From Methanolobus sp. UBA32 (GTDB lineage: Archaea; Halobacteriota; Methanosarcinia; Methanosarcinales; Methanosarcinaceae): a stretch of DNA of 64,000 nt. The stretch is from positions 1 to 64,000 of the forward strand of contig DAZF01000004.1 in NCBI GenBank assembly GCA_002507205.1. The letters run 5' to 3'. Shown piece after piece: positions 8,011 to 16,733 of the stretch. The position numbers and the translations under genes were made by a program. Each line of letters starts with the position of its first letter. Within the stretch, counting starts at the first letter, position 1. The notes beneath the pieces were generated by a model. The model had not been told where the DNA came from, searched no databases, and saw nothing but the letters and a program-made list of their open reading frames with translations.

Positions 8011-11000
8011 ATGGACACTTTCGAGACAAGCGAAAAAATTCTTTCCCAGATACCGGCCGTACAGCTTCTTATAAATTTAGGTTATGAATACCTAACTCCC
8101 GGCGAGGCTTTGAAGGAAAAGCAGAACCGCACATCCAATGTACTCCTTGAGAACATCTTGCGCAGCCAGCTTAAGAAAATAAACCGCATACAGTACAGGG
8201 GAAATGAGTATCTTTTCAGTGAAGAGAACATCCAGTCTGCCATCGAGAAGCTCAGGAACATCAGGTACGATGGACTGCTGAAAACTAACGAATCAGTATA
8301 TGACCTCCTGACCCTTGGCACTGCAATGGAACAGACCATTGAAGGCAACTCAAAGAGCTTCAACCTGAACTACATAGACTGGCGCAATCCGAGGAGGAAC
8401 AGCTTCCATGTAACAGTTGAATACAGTGTCCAGCGCTCCAGAAGCACCGAAACCGTTCGACCGGATATCGTGCTGTTTGTCAACGGAATTCCTTTTTCTG
8501 TAATTGAATGCAAATCCCCGCAAATAGATGTGGCTCAGGCAGTATCACAATCCACCAGGAACCAGAACGATGACCATATTCCAAAACTCTTCACTTACAC
8601 TCAACTCTTACTTGCCATAAACAAGAACGATGCCAGGTATGCAACAACAGGAAGTGCTACAAAGTTCTGGAGTATATGGAAAGAAAAACAGACAGAAACG
8701 GGCAACCCAGAATTTGAAAAACTGAAGGAACTGGTCAACAAGCCACTGGAAAAAGACATAATTTCAAAAATCACATCCACCTTTAACATTGAACCTGAAA
8801 TACTGGAAAAAGAGCGTCTCGTTACCGAACAGGATAGAACGATATACTCACTATGCAGTCCTGAAAGATTACTGGAACTTACATGGAAGTTTACCGTATT
8901 TGATGCCGGCATCAAGAAAATAGCCAGATATCAGCAGTATTTTGTCATAAAATCAACTCTCAGACGCATAAAACAATTCAAAGAGGACGGAGCCCGCAGG
9001 GGAGGAATAATCTGGCATACACAGGGCTCAGGTAAATCCCTGACAATGGTAATGCTTGCAAGGAACCTTGCCCTTGACCCTGAAATACTAAATCCTCGCA
9101 TCGTCCTGGTTACAGACAGGGACGACCTTGATAAGCAGCTTGGCAACACATTCGCAGCCTGTGGCCTTGAAGCCAACCGTGCCACATCCGGAAGCAATCT
9201 TCTGGAGTTAATTACCAATAAAGAATCAGGCATCATCACCACGCTGATCCATAAATTCGACAAAGCCTATGCCGCAGAAAAATACCAGAACGAATCACCT
9301 GACATCTTCGTTCTTGTCGATGAGAGTCACCGAACTCAGTTTGGCTCATTCTCTGCACGTATGAGACAAATCTTCCCCAATGCATGTTATCTCGGGTTCA
9401 CCGGAACTCCCCTGATGAAAAAGGAGAAGAACAGCTTTACAAAATTCGGAGGACTGCTTGAACCTCATTATTCCATAACACAGGCAGTTGAGGATGGTGC
9501 TGTGGTGCCGCTTCTCTATGAAGGAAGACATGTGGAAATGACCCAGAACCAGGCAGCAGTCGATCTCTGGTTCGAGCGCCATACCCAGGGACTTACCGAC
9601 GATCAAAAAGCAGACCTCAAACGCAAATATGCCAGAGCCGAAATGCTGAACAAAGCCGACCAGGTCATTTACATGAGAGCATTTGACATCAGTGAGCACT
9701 ATCGTGAAAACTGGCAGGGAACAGGATTCAAGGCCCAGCTCGTAGCTCCCAGTAAACCTGCTGCCCTGAAATACCATGAATACTTAAGCGAAATCGGAAC
9801 CGTTTCATCAGATGTCGTTATTTCCCCACCGGATATGCGTGAAAGTTATGATGAGACAGATGACGAAGCAACCGATGAAGTTGTCAAATTCTGGCAAAAA
9901 ATGATGAGACGCTATGGGAAAGAGGATGAATATACAAAACAGCTCATCAACCAGTTCAAACATGGCAATGATCCGGAAATACTGATAGTAGTAAGCAAAC
10001 TCCTGACAGGATTTGACGCCCCGAAAAATACAGTATTGTATCTGTGCAGGGTTTTACGGGAACACACCCTTCTTCAAGCCATTGCAAGGGTAAATCGTAT
10101 TCATGAAAACAAAGAGTTTGGATTTATCATTGATTATGCAAGTATTCTCGGAGAACTGGACAAAGCCCTGACAATGTACAGCGCATTTGAAGGCTTCGAT
10201 GAGTCCGATCTTGCAGGTACACTCAGTTCGATAAACAGAGAGATTGAAAAACTACCAGAAAGATACTCTAACCTCTGGGATCTTTTCAAAACAGTAAAAC
10301 ATGCTTATGACGAAGAAGAATACGAACTTTTACTTGGGGATGAAGAACTCAGAGACGAATTCTATGCCCTTCTTTCCGAATATTCCAGAAATCTCTCAAT
10401 TGCTCTGTCTTCAGACCGCTTTTTATCAGAAACAGATGAGAATACATTATCAAGATACAAAGCCGACCTTCGTAAATTCCAATCTCTGAAAAAATCAGTT
10501 AAACTGCGATATGCGGAAGCAATTGATTACAGAGATTACGAACCAAAAATAAAGAAGCTTCTTGATACACATATACAGGCAGATGAAGTAATACAGCTCA
10601 ACGAACCTGTCAATATCTTTGATAATGAGATGTTCGATCAGGTAAAAGAAGAACATGGCATTTATAATACAAAAAAGACCGCTGCCTCCAGAGCTGATAC
10701 CATTGCGCACGCTACCAGGAAAGTGATTATTGATAAAATGGACACTGACCCTGCATTCTATGAGAAATTCTCAAAGCTTATACAGCAGGCCATTGAAGAT
10801 TTCAGAGCAAAGAGAATCTCAGATCTGGACTATTTGATAAAAGTCACGGATATCAGAAACAAGATAATTGGAAAAGTACATGATAAAATACCAGATCAAC
10901 TAACTGATAATGAAGATGCCATAGCTTATTACGGAGTAATCAAACCCTTTATAAAAAAGAATGAAATGGACGAGAAGGAGCTTGAAGCCATTATCGCAGA

Positions 11001-11211
11001 TACTGCCATAGCTATTCATGAAATCATTCAAAAAAACAACAAAGTCAATTTCTGGGAGGATGAGGATGCAAAAAATCAAACTTCGAATGAAATTGACGAC
11101 TATCTGTACGACGAACTGAAAAACGCAAAAGGTATCGACTTGTCAACCGAACAGATGGACGGAATTATAGACAAGGTCCTGCAGGTTGCAGAACACAGGA
11201 GCTACAAATGA
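8011..11211 (+). CDS. hsdR: Type I restriction-modification system endonuclease/translocase subunit HsdR
   Basis: Motor and nuclease subunit of the type I complex (1066 aa): it pumps DNA past the bound enzyme with ATP and cuts at a distance. The N-terminal PD-(D/E)xK nuclease has D152 in RPDIV and E166/K168 in IECKSP. The SF2 translocase follows, with Walker A (QGSGKS, about 338-343), DESH box (about 437-440), GFTGTP motif III and the late helicase motifs (LTGFDAP, ARVNRIHENK). A long helical C-terminal region, about 750-1066, is the HsdM-binding part. All key residues are present, so the enzyme looks active. A strong SD (AAGGAGG) precedes the ATG. The stop overlaps the next gene by ATGA. Confidence 0.96.
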   Translation: MDTFETSEKILSQIPAVQLLINLGYEYLTPGEALKEKQNRTSNVLLENILRSQLKKINRIQYRGNEYLFSEENIQSAIEKLRNIRYDGLLKTNESVYDLLTLGTAMEQTIEGNSKSFNLNYIDWRNPRRNSFHVTVEYSVQRSRSTETVRPDIVLFVNGIPFSVIECKSPQIDVAQAVSQSTRNQNDDHIPKLFTYTQLLLAINKNDARYATTGSATKFWSIWKEKQTETGNPEFEKLKELVNKPLEKDIISKITSTFNIEPEILEKERLVTEQDRTIYSLCSPERLLELTWKFTVFDAGIKKIARYQQYFVIKSTLRRIKQFKEDGARRGGIIWHTQGSGKSLTMVMLARNLALDPEILNPRIVLVTDRDDLDKQLGNTFAACGLEANRATSGSNLLELITNKESGIITTLIHKFDKAYAAEKYQNESPDIFVLVDESHRTQFGSFSARMRQIFPNACYLGFTGTPLMKKEKNSFTKFGGLLEPHYSITQAVEDGAVVPLLYEGRHVEMTQNQAAVDLWFERHTQGLTDDQKADLKRKYARAEMLNKADQVIYMRAFDISEHYRENWQGTGFKAQLVAPSKPAALKYHEYLSEIGTVSSDVVISPPDMRESYDETDDEATDEVVKFWQKMMRRYGKEDEYTKQLINQFKHGNDPEILIVVSKLLTGFDAPKNTVLYLCRVLREHTLLQAIARVNRIHENKEFGFIIDYASILGELDKALTMYSAFEGFDESDLAGTLSSINREIEKLPERYSNLWDLFKTVKHAYDEEEYELLLGDEELRDEFYALLSEYSRNLSIALSSDRFLSETDENTLSRYKADLRKFQSLKKSVKLRYAEAIDYRDYEPKIKKLLDTHIQADEVIQLNEPVNIFDNEMFDQVKEEHGIYNTKKTAASRADTIAHATRKVIIDKMDTDPAFYEKFSKLIQQAIEDFRAKRISDLDYLIKVTDIRNKIIGKVHDKIPDQLTDNEDAIAYYGVIKPFIKKNEMDEKELEAIIADTAIAIHEIIQKNNKVNFWEDEDAKNQTSNEIDDYLYDELKNAKGIDLSTEQMDGIIDKVLQVAEHRSYK

Positions 11212-11933
11212 CCGTGGCAACAAATTATGAAAAACGGTCATTTACCTATGGTCAAAAGATCATTGAATACCAGCTATTTTATGCCAGAAGAAAAACACTG
11301 GAAATCGCAGTTCATCCAGACAGTACCATAATTGTCAAAGCACCTGTTGATTCTGAAATATCACTACTTGAAAAAAAGATACATAAAAGAGCAAGGTGGA
11401 TCCTAAAACAGCTTGATTATTTCCGGCAATTCACCCCAAAAACACCGGAGAGGCTTTACATTAGTGGAGAGACACATTTGTATCTTGGAAAACAATATCG
11501 TTTAAAAGTTACCCAGGGACAGGAAAATAACGCTAAACTGTCCAGAGGGACTTTTCAGGTCAGTTGTCGAGATGAACCTAAGCCTGAATTAGTAAAAAAG
11601 CTCATGAAAAAATGGTATTCAGAGAAGGCAAAAATTCAATTTACCGAAAGTTTTGATAGATGCTGGCCAAAGTTTAATTCTTTGGGTTTCAGCAAACCTT
11701 CAGTTTCTATAAAACGTATGCGAAAAAGATGGGGGAGCCTGTCAGAGAAAGGTACCATGATACTAAATACGGAACTAGTCAAAGCTCCTAAAGAATGCAT
11801 TGATTATGTTGTCATCCATGAACTCTGTCATTTAAAATATCATGACCATAGCCCTGAGTATTACAAGATGCTTGATTCATTGATGCCGGGATGGGAAAAA
11901 ATAAAGCATAAACTCGAGATAAGCATGGCATAA
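11208..11933 (+). CDS. YgjP/SprT-like zinc metallopeptidase (DUF45/WLM type)
   Basis: A 241-residue protein of the YgjP-like (DUF45) zinc metallopeptidase family. The catalytic HELCH, an HExxH motif, is at residues 204-208, followed by a conserved HDHSPEYYKML segment. The N-terminal half is a basic region typical of the family, and KRMRKRWGS (about residue 167) is another family hallmark. Members are frequent last genes of type I hsd operons. The relationship to SprT/Spartan DNA-protein crosslink proteases suggests cleavage of proteins stuck on DNA, which is inferred. It overlaps the hsdR stop by ATGA, so it is very likely co-translated. It is the last gene of the island. Confidence 0.88.
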   Translation: MTVATNYEKRSFTYGQKIIEYQLFYARRKTLEIAVHPDSTIIVKAPVDSEISLLEKKIHKRARWILKQLDYFRQFTPKTPERLYISGETHLYLGKQYRLKVTQGQENNAKLSRGTFQVSCRDEPKPELVKKLMKKWYSEKAKIQFTESFDRCWPKFNSLGFSKPSVSIKRMRKRWGSLSEKGTMILNTELVKAPKECIDYVVIHELCHLKYHDHSPEYYKMLDSLMPGWEKIKHKLEISMA

Positions 11934-11957
11934 AAACAAACACCGAGTACAGAATAA

Positions 11958-13070
11958 TTACTCAAGACATTTGAGTATGTCTTTTGAGTCAGGAACTGGT
12001 TCAACATACCGGGTTCTGCCACGCATGCCTTTACCGGAGAAGTCAGCATTTATAAGTCGCGATACATGCATTTTCTCGATTATTTCATAAAATCGCGTAT
12101 ACCCAAGTCCGGTTATTTCATGGAATGTCTTATACAATTCCCCGGTCTGGAGACTGCTATCCCTTGCAATTAGTCCGAGTAATGCCTTTTCATGCTCCGA
12201 AAGTGACTTTATATTGCGGCACAGGTGCAAAAGCCGGGAAGCTTCATACGCCTTCTCGACATCCTCAACAGAAACAGTTCTGCTGGCCCTACGCTCTGCA
12301 TTAAGACCGGAACGCTTCAGGAGATCGATACCTATCCTCAGGTCACCCGTCATACCCACATAGGAGACGACTTTATCCCGTGCTTCAGAAGATACCACAT
12401 CCTGAAAGAAAGCGTGCCTTATACGATTGTCAATGATATCACCGATCTCATCGAGCTCATATCTGGGAAAAGCGATTTCCTCCGGCAGAAACACCGAACC
12501 AACCCTGGGATCGAAACTATAGGGAATTCCAACATCACTTATTATGGCTATTATGGATATCCGTGCACCAGGATATTGCTCATGTGCCCTTAACAGAGAA
12601 TACATCACCTCATCTGCATGGCCTTCAGGAAAAAGGTAATTGATGTCATCCAGGGCAACCACAAGGGTCTTGTTGGCATCCAGCAGGTACTTTATCACCT
12701 TTTCAAAAAGCCTTCTGAAAGCAACACCCGATGAAGGTGGAGTGATATGCACAAGCTGTTCATATATCCTTGAAACGACAGCAAACCTTGTGGAATCCAT
12801 CTGACAATTGACCTTTACAAAGACCACATTATCAGTGTATTCTTTCATCTCATTGAATACCTTCATAACAGCAGTGGTCTTTCCGGTCCCCGGAGGACCT
12901 TTTACAAGGCAGTTAACCGGGCGCATACCCCTTAAGGCAGGCTTCAGGCTGAAGCGCAGAGATTGCATCTGGGAATCCCTGTGTACAAAATAGTCCGGCA
13001 GGTAATCAAACTCAAGTATCTCCCCATTACTAAAAAGAGTCTCATCCCACAGAAGCATATCTTTGCTCAC
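11958..13070 (-). CDS. Orc1/Cdc6-type DNA replication initiator protein
   Basis: Archaeal origin-recognition and helicase-loading AAA+ ATPase (370 aa). Walker A GPPGTGKTT is at residues 58-66. The Walker B position reads LVVALDDIN with D141/D142, where DE is usual. The sensor region is IISDVG instead of the common GISND. DPRVGS and the winged-helix C-terminal domain (about 285-370) are present. These differences suggest a diverged paralogue rather than the main origin-binding copy. It converges with the restriction island 25 bp away. No origin recognition boxes were recognised in the 177-bp region upstream. Confidence 0.9.
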   Translation of the reverse strand: MSKDMLLWDETLFSNGEILEFDYLPDYFVHRDSQMQSLRFSLKPALRGMRPVNCLVKGPPGTGKTTAVMKVFNEMKEYTDNVVFVKVNCQMDSTRFAVVSRIYEQLVHITPPSSGVAFRRLFEKVIKYLLDANKTLVVALDDINYLFPEGHADEVMYSLLRAHEQYPGARISIIAIISDVGIPYSFDPRVGSVFLPEEIAFPRYELDEIGDIIDNRIRHAFFQDVVSSEARDKVVSYVGMTGDLRIGIDLLKRSGLNAERRASRTVSVEDVEKAYEASRLLHLCRNIKSLSEHEKALLGLIARDSSLQTGELYKTFHEITGLGYTRFYEIIEKMHVSRLINADFSGKGMRGRTRYVEPVPDSKDILKCLE

Positions 13071-13247
13071 TTTAAATTCCCCTCTAAATTGATACTAACG
13101 ATAAAGCTTGTAATAAACACTGATAATTATTGGTAGTCGATAAGTGATAGTTGCTGCAAACTGTCAGCTTGCAAGACTAATATAATTATCTGCGCATAAT
13201 AACCTTTTGCTTTTATTCCCGAACTGCAATGATAAAACATAATTGCA

Positions 13248-14438
13248 TTATGAAACAAGTGAAGTGATATCTGAAACAGTTTTAACCAGGGTTTCAACCT
13301 CTTCAAGAGTATTATAAAGAGCAAATGAAGCCCTCACAGTACCCCGGACACCCAGATGATCAATACCAGGCATCGCACAATGATAGCCACTTCTTACACA
13401 GATACCATGTGTCTGGTCAAGTATCATAGCTACGTCATGAGAATTCATACCTACCACATTGAAAGATACCACACCAGCCCGGTTCTTTGGACCATATACT
13501 TCAACAGCATCCAGTTCGCCAAGACGTAGAGCTGTTTCCTTTGCCAGGGATATTTCATGCTTTTCGATAGATTCGACACCTAGCTCTTTCACGTATTCCA
13601 CAGCACGACCAAGACCTATGACACCGGGAATATTAGGAGTTCCTGCTTCAAATTTTGCAGGGCTTGGCTCCATTTTGTAACTATCAGGAGTTACGGAACT
13701 GACCATTCCACCCCCAAGGAACAACGGCTCGATCATACCGGGTTCTTTTATGTACAATACACCGGTTCCCTGAGGACCAAGTAAACCTTTATGCCCCGGG
13801 CATACAAAAAAATCAGGATCTATTGAACTAATATCAATTGGTATGTTTCCCGCAGACTGAGAACCGTCCACCAGTATTTTCACGCCTTCCTGTCGCGCTA
13901 TTCCAATGATCCTGCCTATGTCCTGTATGGATCCGAATACATTGGAAACGTGGTTGACTGCTATAAGCCGGGTTCTGCCATTGACAGCTGACCTGATATC
14001 TTCTGGATCCACAACACCACAAATATCAGGTTTTACAACTGTAAGTTCAACACCCAGCTCCTTTAAACGTATCCACGGAAGCAAGTTGGAATGATGTTCT
14101 ACAAGTGTGACTATGACATGGTCACCTTTTTTCCACGGAAAACCTCTGGACACAATATTGATACTTTCTGTTGCATTCTTTGTAAAAATAGTGTTTGCAG
14201 CATCCATATTAAAAAATGATGCAACTATTTCCCGGGCATCTTCATACCTGTTTGTAGTTTCCCTTGCAAGCCTGTGAGCTCCACGCCCATGATTTGCGGC
14301 ATACTTATAGAAATAGTCCAGCATTGCAGATACAGCCTGAACAGGCGTTTGTGTCGTAGCTGCATTATCCAGATATATCACATCTTTTAATACGGGAAAG
14401 TCTTCCCTGACTGTGAGAACATCATACATACGAACCAT
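13248..14438 (-). CDS. SufS-like cysteine desulfurase
   Basis: PLP-dependent class V aminotransferase-fold enzyme (396 aa) that takes sulfur from cysteine as a protein persulfide for Fe-S clusters or thio-modification. It has the N-terminal YLDNAATTQTP, the HHSNLLPW region, DGSQSAGNIP, the PLP lysine K217 in CPGHKG, and the persulfide cysteine C354 in RSGYHCAMP. This matches the group II (SufS/CsdA) loop with minor changes (usual form RAGHHCAQP). It follows a 47-codon gene by 31 bp on the same strand, so the two are probably co-transcribed. ycaO-tfuA, which also needs a sulfur donor, lies 1 kb away on the other strand. That link is only positional. Confidence 0.93.
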   Translation of the reverse strand: MVRMYDVLTVREDFPVLKDVIYLDNAATTQTPVQAVSAMLDYFYKYAANHGRGAHRLARETTNRYEDAREIVASFFNMDAANTIFTKNATESINIVSRGFPWKKGDHVIVTLVEHHSNLLPWIRLKELGVELTVVKPDICGVVDPEDIRSAVNGRTRLIAVNHVSNVFGSIQDIGRIIGIARQEGVKILVDGSQSAGNIPIDISSIDPDFFVCPGHKGLLGPQGTGVLYIKEPGMIEPLFLGGGMVSSVTPDSYKMEPSPAKFEAGTPNIPGVIGLGRAVEYVKELGVESIEKHEISLAKETALRLGELDAVEVYGPKNRAGVVSFNVVGMNSHDVAMILDQTHGICVRSGYHCAMPGIDHLGVRGTVRASFALYNTLEEVETLVKTVSDITSLVS

Positions 14439-14469
14439 TATGCAGAGAATATAAAAATAGTTTTGCAGG

Positions 14470-14613
14470 CTATTTTGCCTGCACTCCGCCTACCATGAAG
14501 CGATAAAGCTCCATTTCCTCGGCGTTGAGTTTATCTGCTGATACTCCGCCAACCACCGTATGGCAGCTTTTGAAGATATCGACTACGTTTCTTTTTCTAG
14601 TTAGGTCTCTCAT
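14470..14613 (-). CDS. Small 47-residue protein upstream of the cysteine desulfurase
   Basis: A 47-codon ORF with a strong Shine-Dalgarno (GACAGGAGG, ending 6 nt before the ATG at 14613), which makes translation likely. An in-frame ATG at 14676 would add 21 basic residues but has no comparable ribosome site. The peptide is basic at its start, has a single Cys-His pair (KSCH, residues 17-20), and carries the tetrapeptide VGGV twice (about residues 22-25 and 42-45). It has no membrane segment or signal peptide. It lies 31 bp upstream of the desulfurase on the same strand. I do not recognise a family. A sulfur-carrier, regulatory peptide or modified-peptide precursor are all possible. Confidence 0.6.
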   Translation of the reverse strand: MRDLTRKRNVVDIFKSCHTVVGGVSADKLNAEEMELYRFMVGGVQAK

Positions 14614-14807
14614 ATTTTGCCTCCTGTCTCTCTTTAATCTATTTCCGCGCCTATAAATTATTGTAATTTTATACATATTATGATTTTATACATATTGTAA
14701 TTTATATACACATTTTAACAATATTTATTGTTTTTTTACAGGCTGAACATAAACATTAGCACACACCATATAAAAAGATTTCGGCACATATCAAGAAAAA
14801 AAGAAAT

Positions 14808-15347
14808 TCAGGAATTTACAAAGATATAGTCAACGTCTTTCTTCCCCTCATGGCAACTGATGCAACCGCCCACTATTCCTTCTGCGTTAACGTCTCCCTC
14901 AGGAGAATAAGATGCCCAGAACCAATCATTATTCTCGGGAGCAAAGCCTTCTGATTTATACATCAGATAGATTCCCGTGAGCTCTTTGTCGGCGTTGAAT
15001 CCTTCTTTGACAACCATTGTTTCATATGGCATTGTTGCCCCGCCTGTTTCTGCTGAGGACAAAGCATTGTCGGAGACATATATGGAAACATAATCACCAT
15101 GTACACCATTGCCCTCCATCATTGCTTCCTTGCCAGGCCATATGGACCATCCCTTGTAAGTATCATTTTCAGTAAAAGCGGAGAACAGAGATGATGCATC
15201 CGGTTCAGACACCTGCATACCCACATCATCGTTTACGGTTTCTTCGGCATCCTGTGACGTCATATCATCCTCAGTAGCTGAATCAGTACACCCTGAAATA
15301 CCAACGATACAAATCACTATCAAAAGCATGAATGTTTTAATTCTCAT
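14808..15347 (-). CDS. Cytochrome P460-family haem lipoprotein
   Basis: A predicted secreted, lipid-anchored c-type haem protein (179 aa). The start at 15347 gives a short basic N-terminus, a hydrophobic signal segment and a lipobox ISGC (Cys about residue 20). An acidic linker follows. The remainder matches the cytochrome P460 fold: KGWSIWPG, HGDYVSIYVSD, MPYETMVVKEGF, WFWASYSPEGD, and a haem c-binding CISCH near the C-terminus. In bacteria P460 proteins oxidise hydroxylamine or detoxify NO; in a methanogen the role is unknown. It is transcribed divergently from ycaO, about 110 bp between the two starts. An upstream ATG at 15368 is in frame but would precede the signal peptide. Confidence 0.85.
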   Translation of the reverse strand: MRIKTFMLLIVICIVGISGCTDSATEDDMTSQDAEETVNDDVGMQVSEPDASSLFSAFTENDTYKGWSIWPGKEAMMEGNGVHGDYVSIYVSDNALSSAETGGATMPYETMVVKEGFNADKELTGIYLMYKSEGFAPENNDWFWASYSPEGDVNAEGIVGGCISCHEGKKDVDYIFVNS

Positions 15348-15455
15348 ACAATAACCCCATTTAGACATTTACACTGAACTATATAACAGTTACTTGAATT
15401 TACATAGAACCTTTGTCGTAAGAGATATAATATATGCAGGAGACTTTCGCTAATC

Positions 15456-16733
15456 ATGCCAGAGCTAAACATCGACAGAACACTCACATACATCGAAGGG
15501 ACACAGCGGGTCTTTGATGAAAAAAGTACTCTAGAGAAGGTAAACAATAATTCCAAACAGATAGGAGTTACCAGAGTTGCCAGCATCACTGACCTTGACA
15601 GAATAGGAATACCCGTTATTTCAACCATCAGACCCAGCGCAGCAGAAGGCGCAATATCAGTTTATTCAGGGAAAGGCAACACTGAGAATCAGGCAAGGAT
15701 ATCCGCAATTATGGAGAGTTTTGAACGATGCCTGGCAGAAAGGAACGGACTGAACAACGACGTGGCAGAAGATATCAAAGCTCAGCATATTATAGATAAT
15801 TTTACAGCCATGAGGGAAACCCACCGCGTAGTCGACCCGACACTCCTGCTCATAGCTGAAGATTACAGCCCCCAGGCATTTGTAGAATGGATAAGTGGAT
15901 GGGATCTTTTAAAGAAAGAGGAGATCTTTGTTCCTGCAAATGCAGTATATCACCCATATGATGCCCCCGGAAGAGCTTTGAAGTTATTCAGAAGTAACAC
16001 TAACGGACTTGCAGCAGGAAACACTATAGAAGAAGCCATATTCCATGGCCTGCTGGAAGTCATTGAAAGGGATGCATTGAGCATAGCAGAGTTCAACCGC
16101 AATCCCGGAAAAGAGATAATCCTCACAGAAAATGATGGTGAGAATTATGAGCTTCTGCGCAAGTTCACTGACAATGAAGTCGAGGTCAAATTGTGGGCAT
16201 TGTCCCATGATACAGAAATAACAACTGTGGTTGCAGTTACCGATGATACCAGACTCAGAGATGCCGCACTCCTTGTAATGGGTGCAGGTGCACACCTCAA
16301 ACCTGAGATAGCAGTAAAAAGAGCACTGACAGAAGCCGCACAGTCAAGGGTTGTGCAGATACACGGTGCCCGAGAGGACACCGAACGTGAAAAGTTTGTC
16401 AGGGACATAGGATATGACAGAATAAAACGCATGAACAAGTACTGGTATGAGGACGATGAACAGACATCCATGCGTGATCTGAAAGACCTGTCAAAAAACA
16501 CGCCTGCCGAAAGTATCGATGTGGTACTGGAACAATTGAGAAATATTGCAGACTGCGCCGTAGTTGTAGATATGTCAAGAGAAAGCATACTTGTTCCAGT
16601 TGTCAGAGTAATTATCCCTTCCTTTGAGATGTACACACTTGACAGAGAGCGTGTAGGCAAAAGGGCGAAGTCAGGACAGAGAAAGAGACTTGCTCCAAAG
16701 GACAGGCCATGGAGAACCGGACGCCGAAAATGA
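15456..16733 (+). CDS. ycaO: YcaO-domain ATP-dependent thioamidation enzyme (McrA thioglycine)
   Basis: YcaO-fold enzyme (425 aa) that activates a peptide amide with ATP. In methanogens, with TfuA, YcaO installs the thioglycine of methyl-CoM reductase subunit McrA; that function is established for Methanosarcina and is assigned here by family and gene pairing. The YcaO ATP/Mg signatures are visible: [20 protein letters not shown] (about residue 71 on) and [20 protein letters not shown] (about residue 185 on) followed by ERDA. The C-terminus is basic and Arg-rich (PWRTGRRK). An SD-like GGAG lies upstream of the ATG. tfuA overlaps the stop by ATGA, which fits a complex. Confidence 0.92.
   Translation: MPELNIDRTLTYIEGTQRVFDEKSTLEKVNNNSKQIGVTRVASITDLDRIGIPVISTIRPSAAEGAISVYSGKGNTENQARISAIMESFERCLAERNGLNNDVAEDIKAQHIIDNFTAMRETHRVVDPTLLLIAEDYSPQAFVEWISGWDLLKKEEIFVPANAVYHPYDAPGRALKLFRSNTNGLAAGNTIEEAIFHGLLEVIERDALSIAEFNRNPGKEIILTENDGENYELLRKFTDNEVEVKLWALSHDTEITTVVAVTDDTRLRDAALLVMGAGAHLKPEIAVKRALTEAAQSRVVQIHGAREDTEREKFVRDIGYDRIKRMNKYWYEDDEQTSMRDLKDLSKNTPAESIDVVLEQLRNIADCAVVVDMSRESILVPVVRVIIPSFEMYTLDRERVGKRAKSGQRKRLAPKDRPWRTGRRK

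Noticed and set aside
1767-11933. Mobile-element ends or integrase around the restriction island
   Set aside because: No integrase, transposase, tRNA target or flanking direct repeat was recognised on either side. Transfer is inferred only from gene content.
11960-11989. Hairpin terminator between the protease gene and cdc6
   Set aside because: ACTCAAGACAT and ATGTCTTTTGAGT pair only with a 2-nt bulge, lie within the end of cdc6 and have no T-run, so it is too weak to list.
13071-13247. Possible replication origin beside cdc6
   Set aside because: Region is AT-rich but I see no G-rich origin recognition box and no repeated motif, so no origin is claimed.
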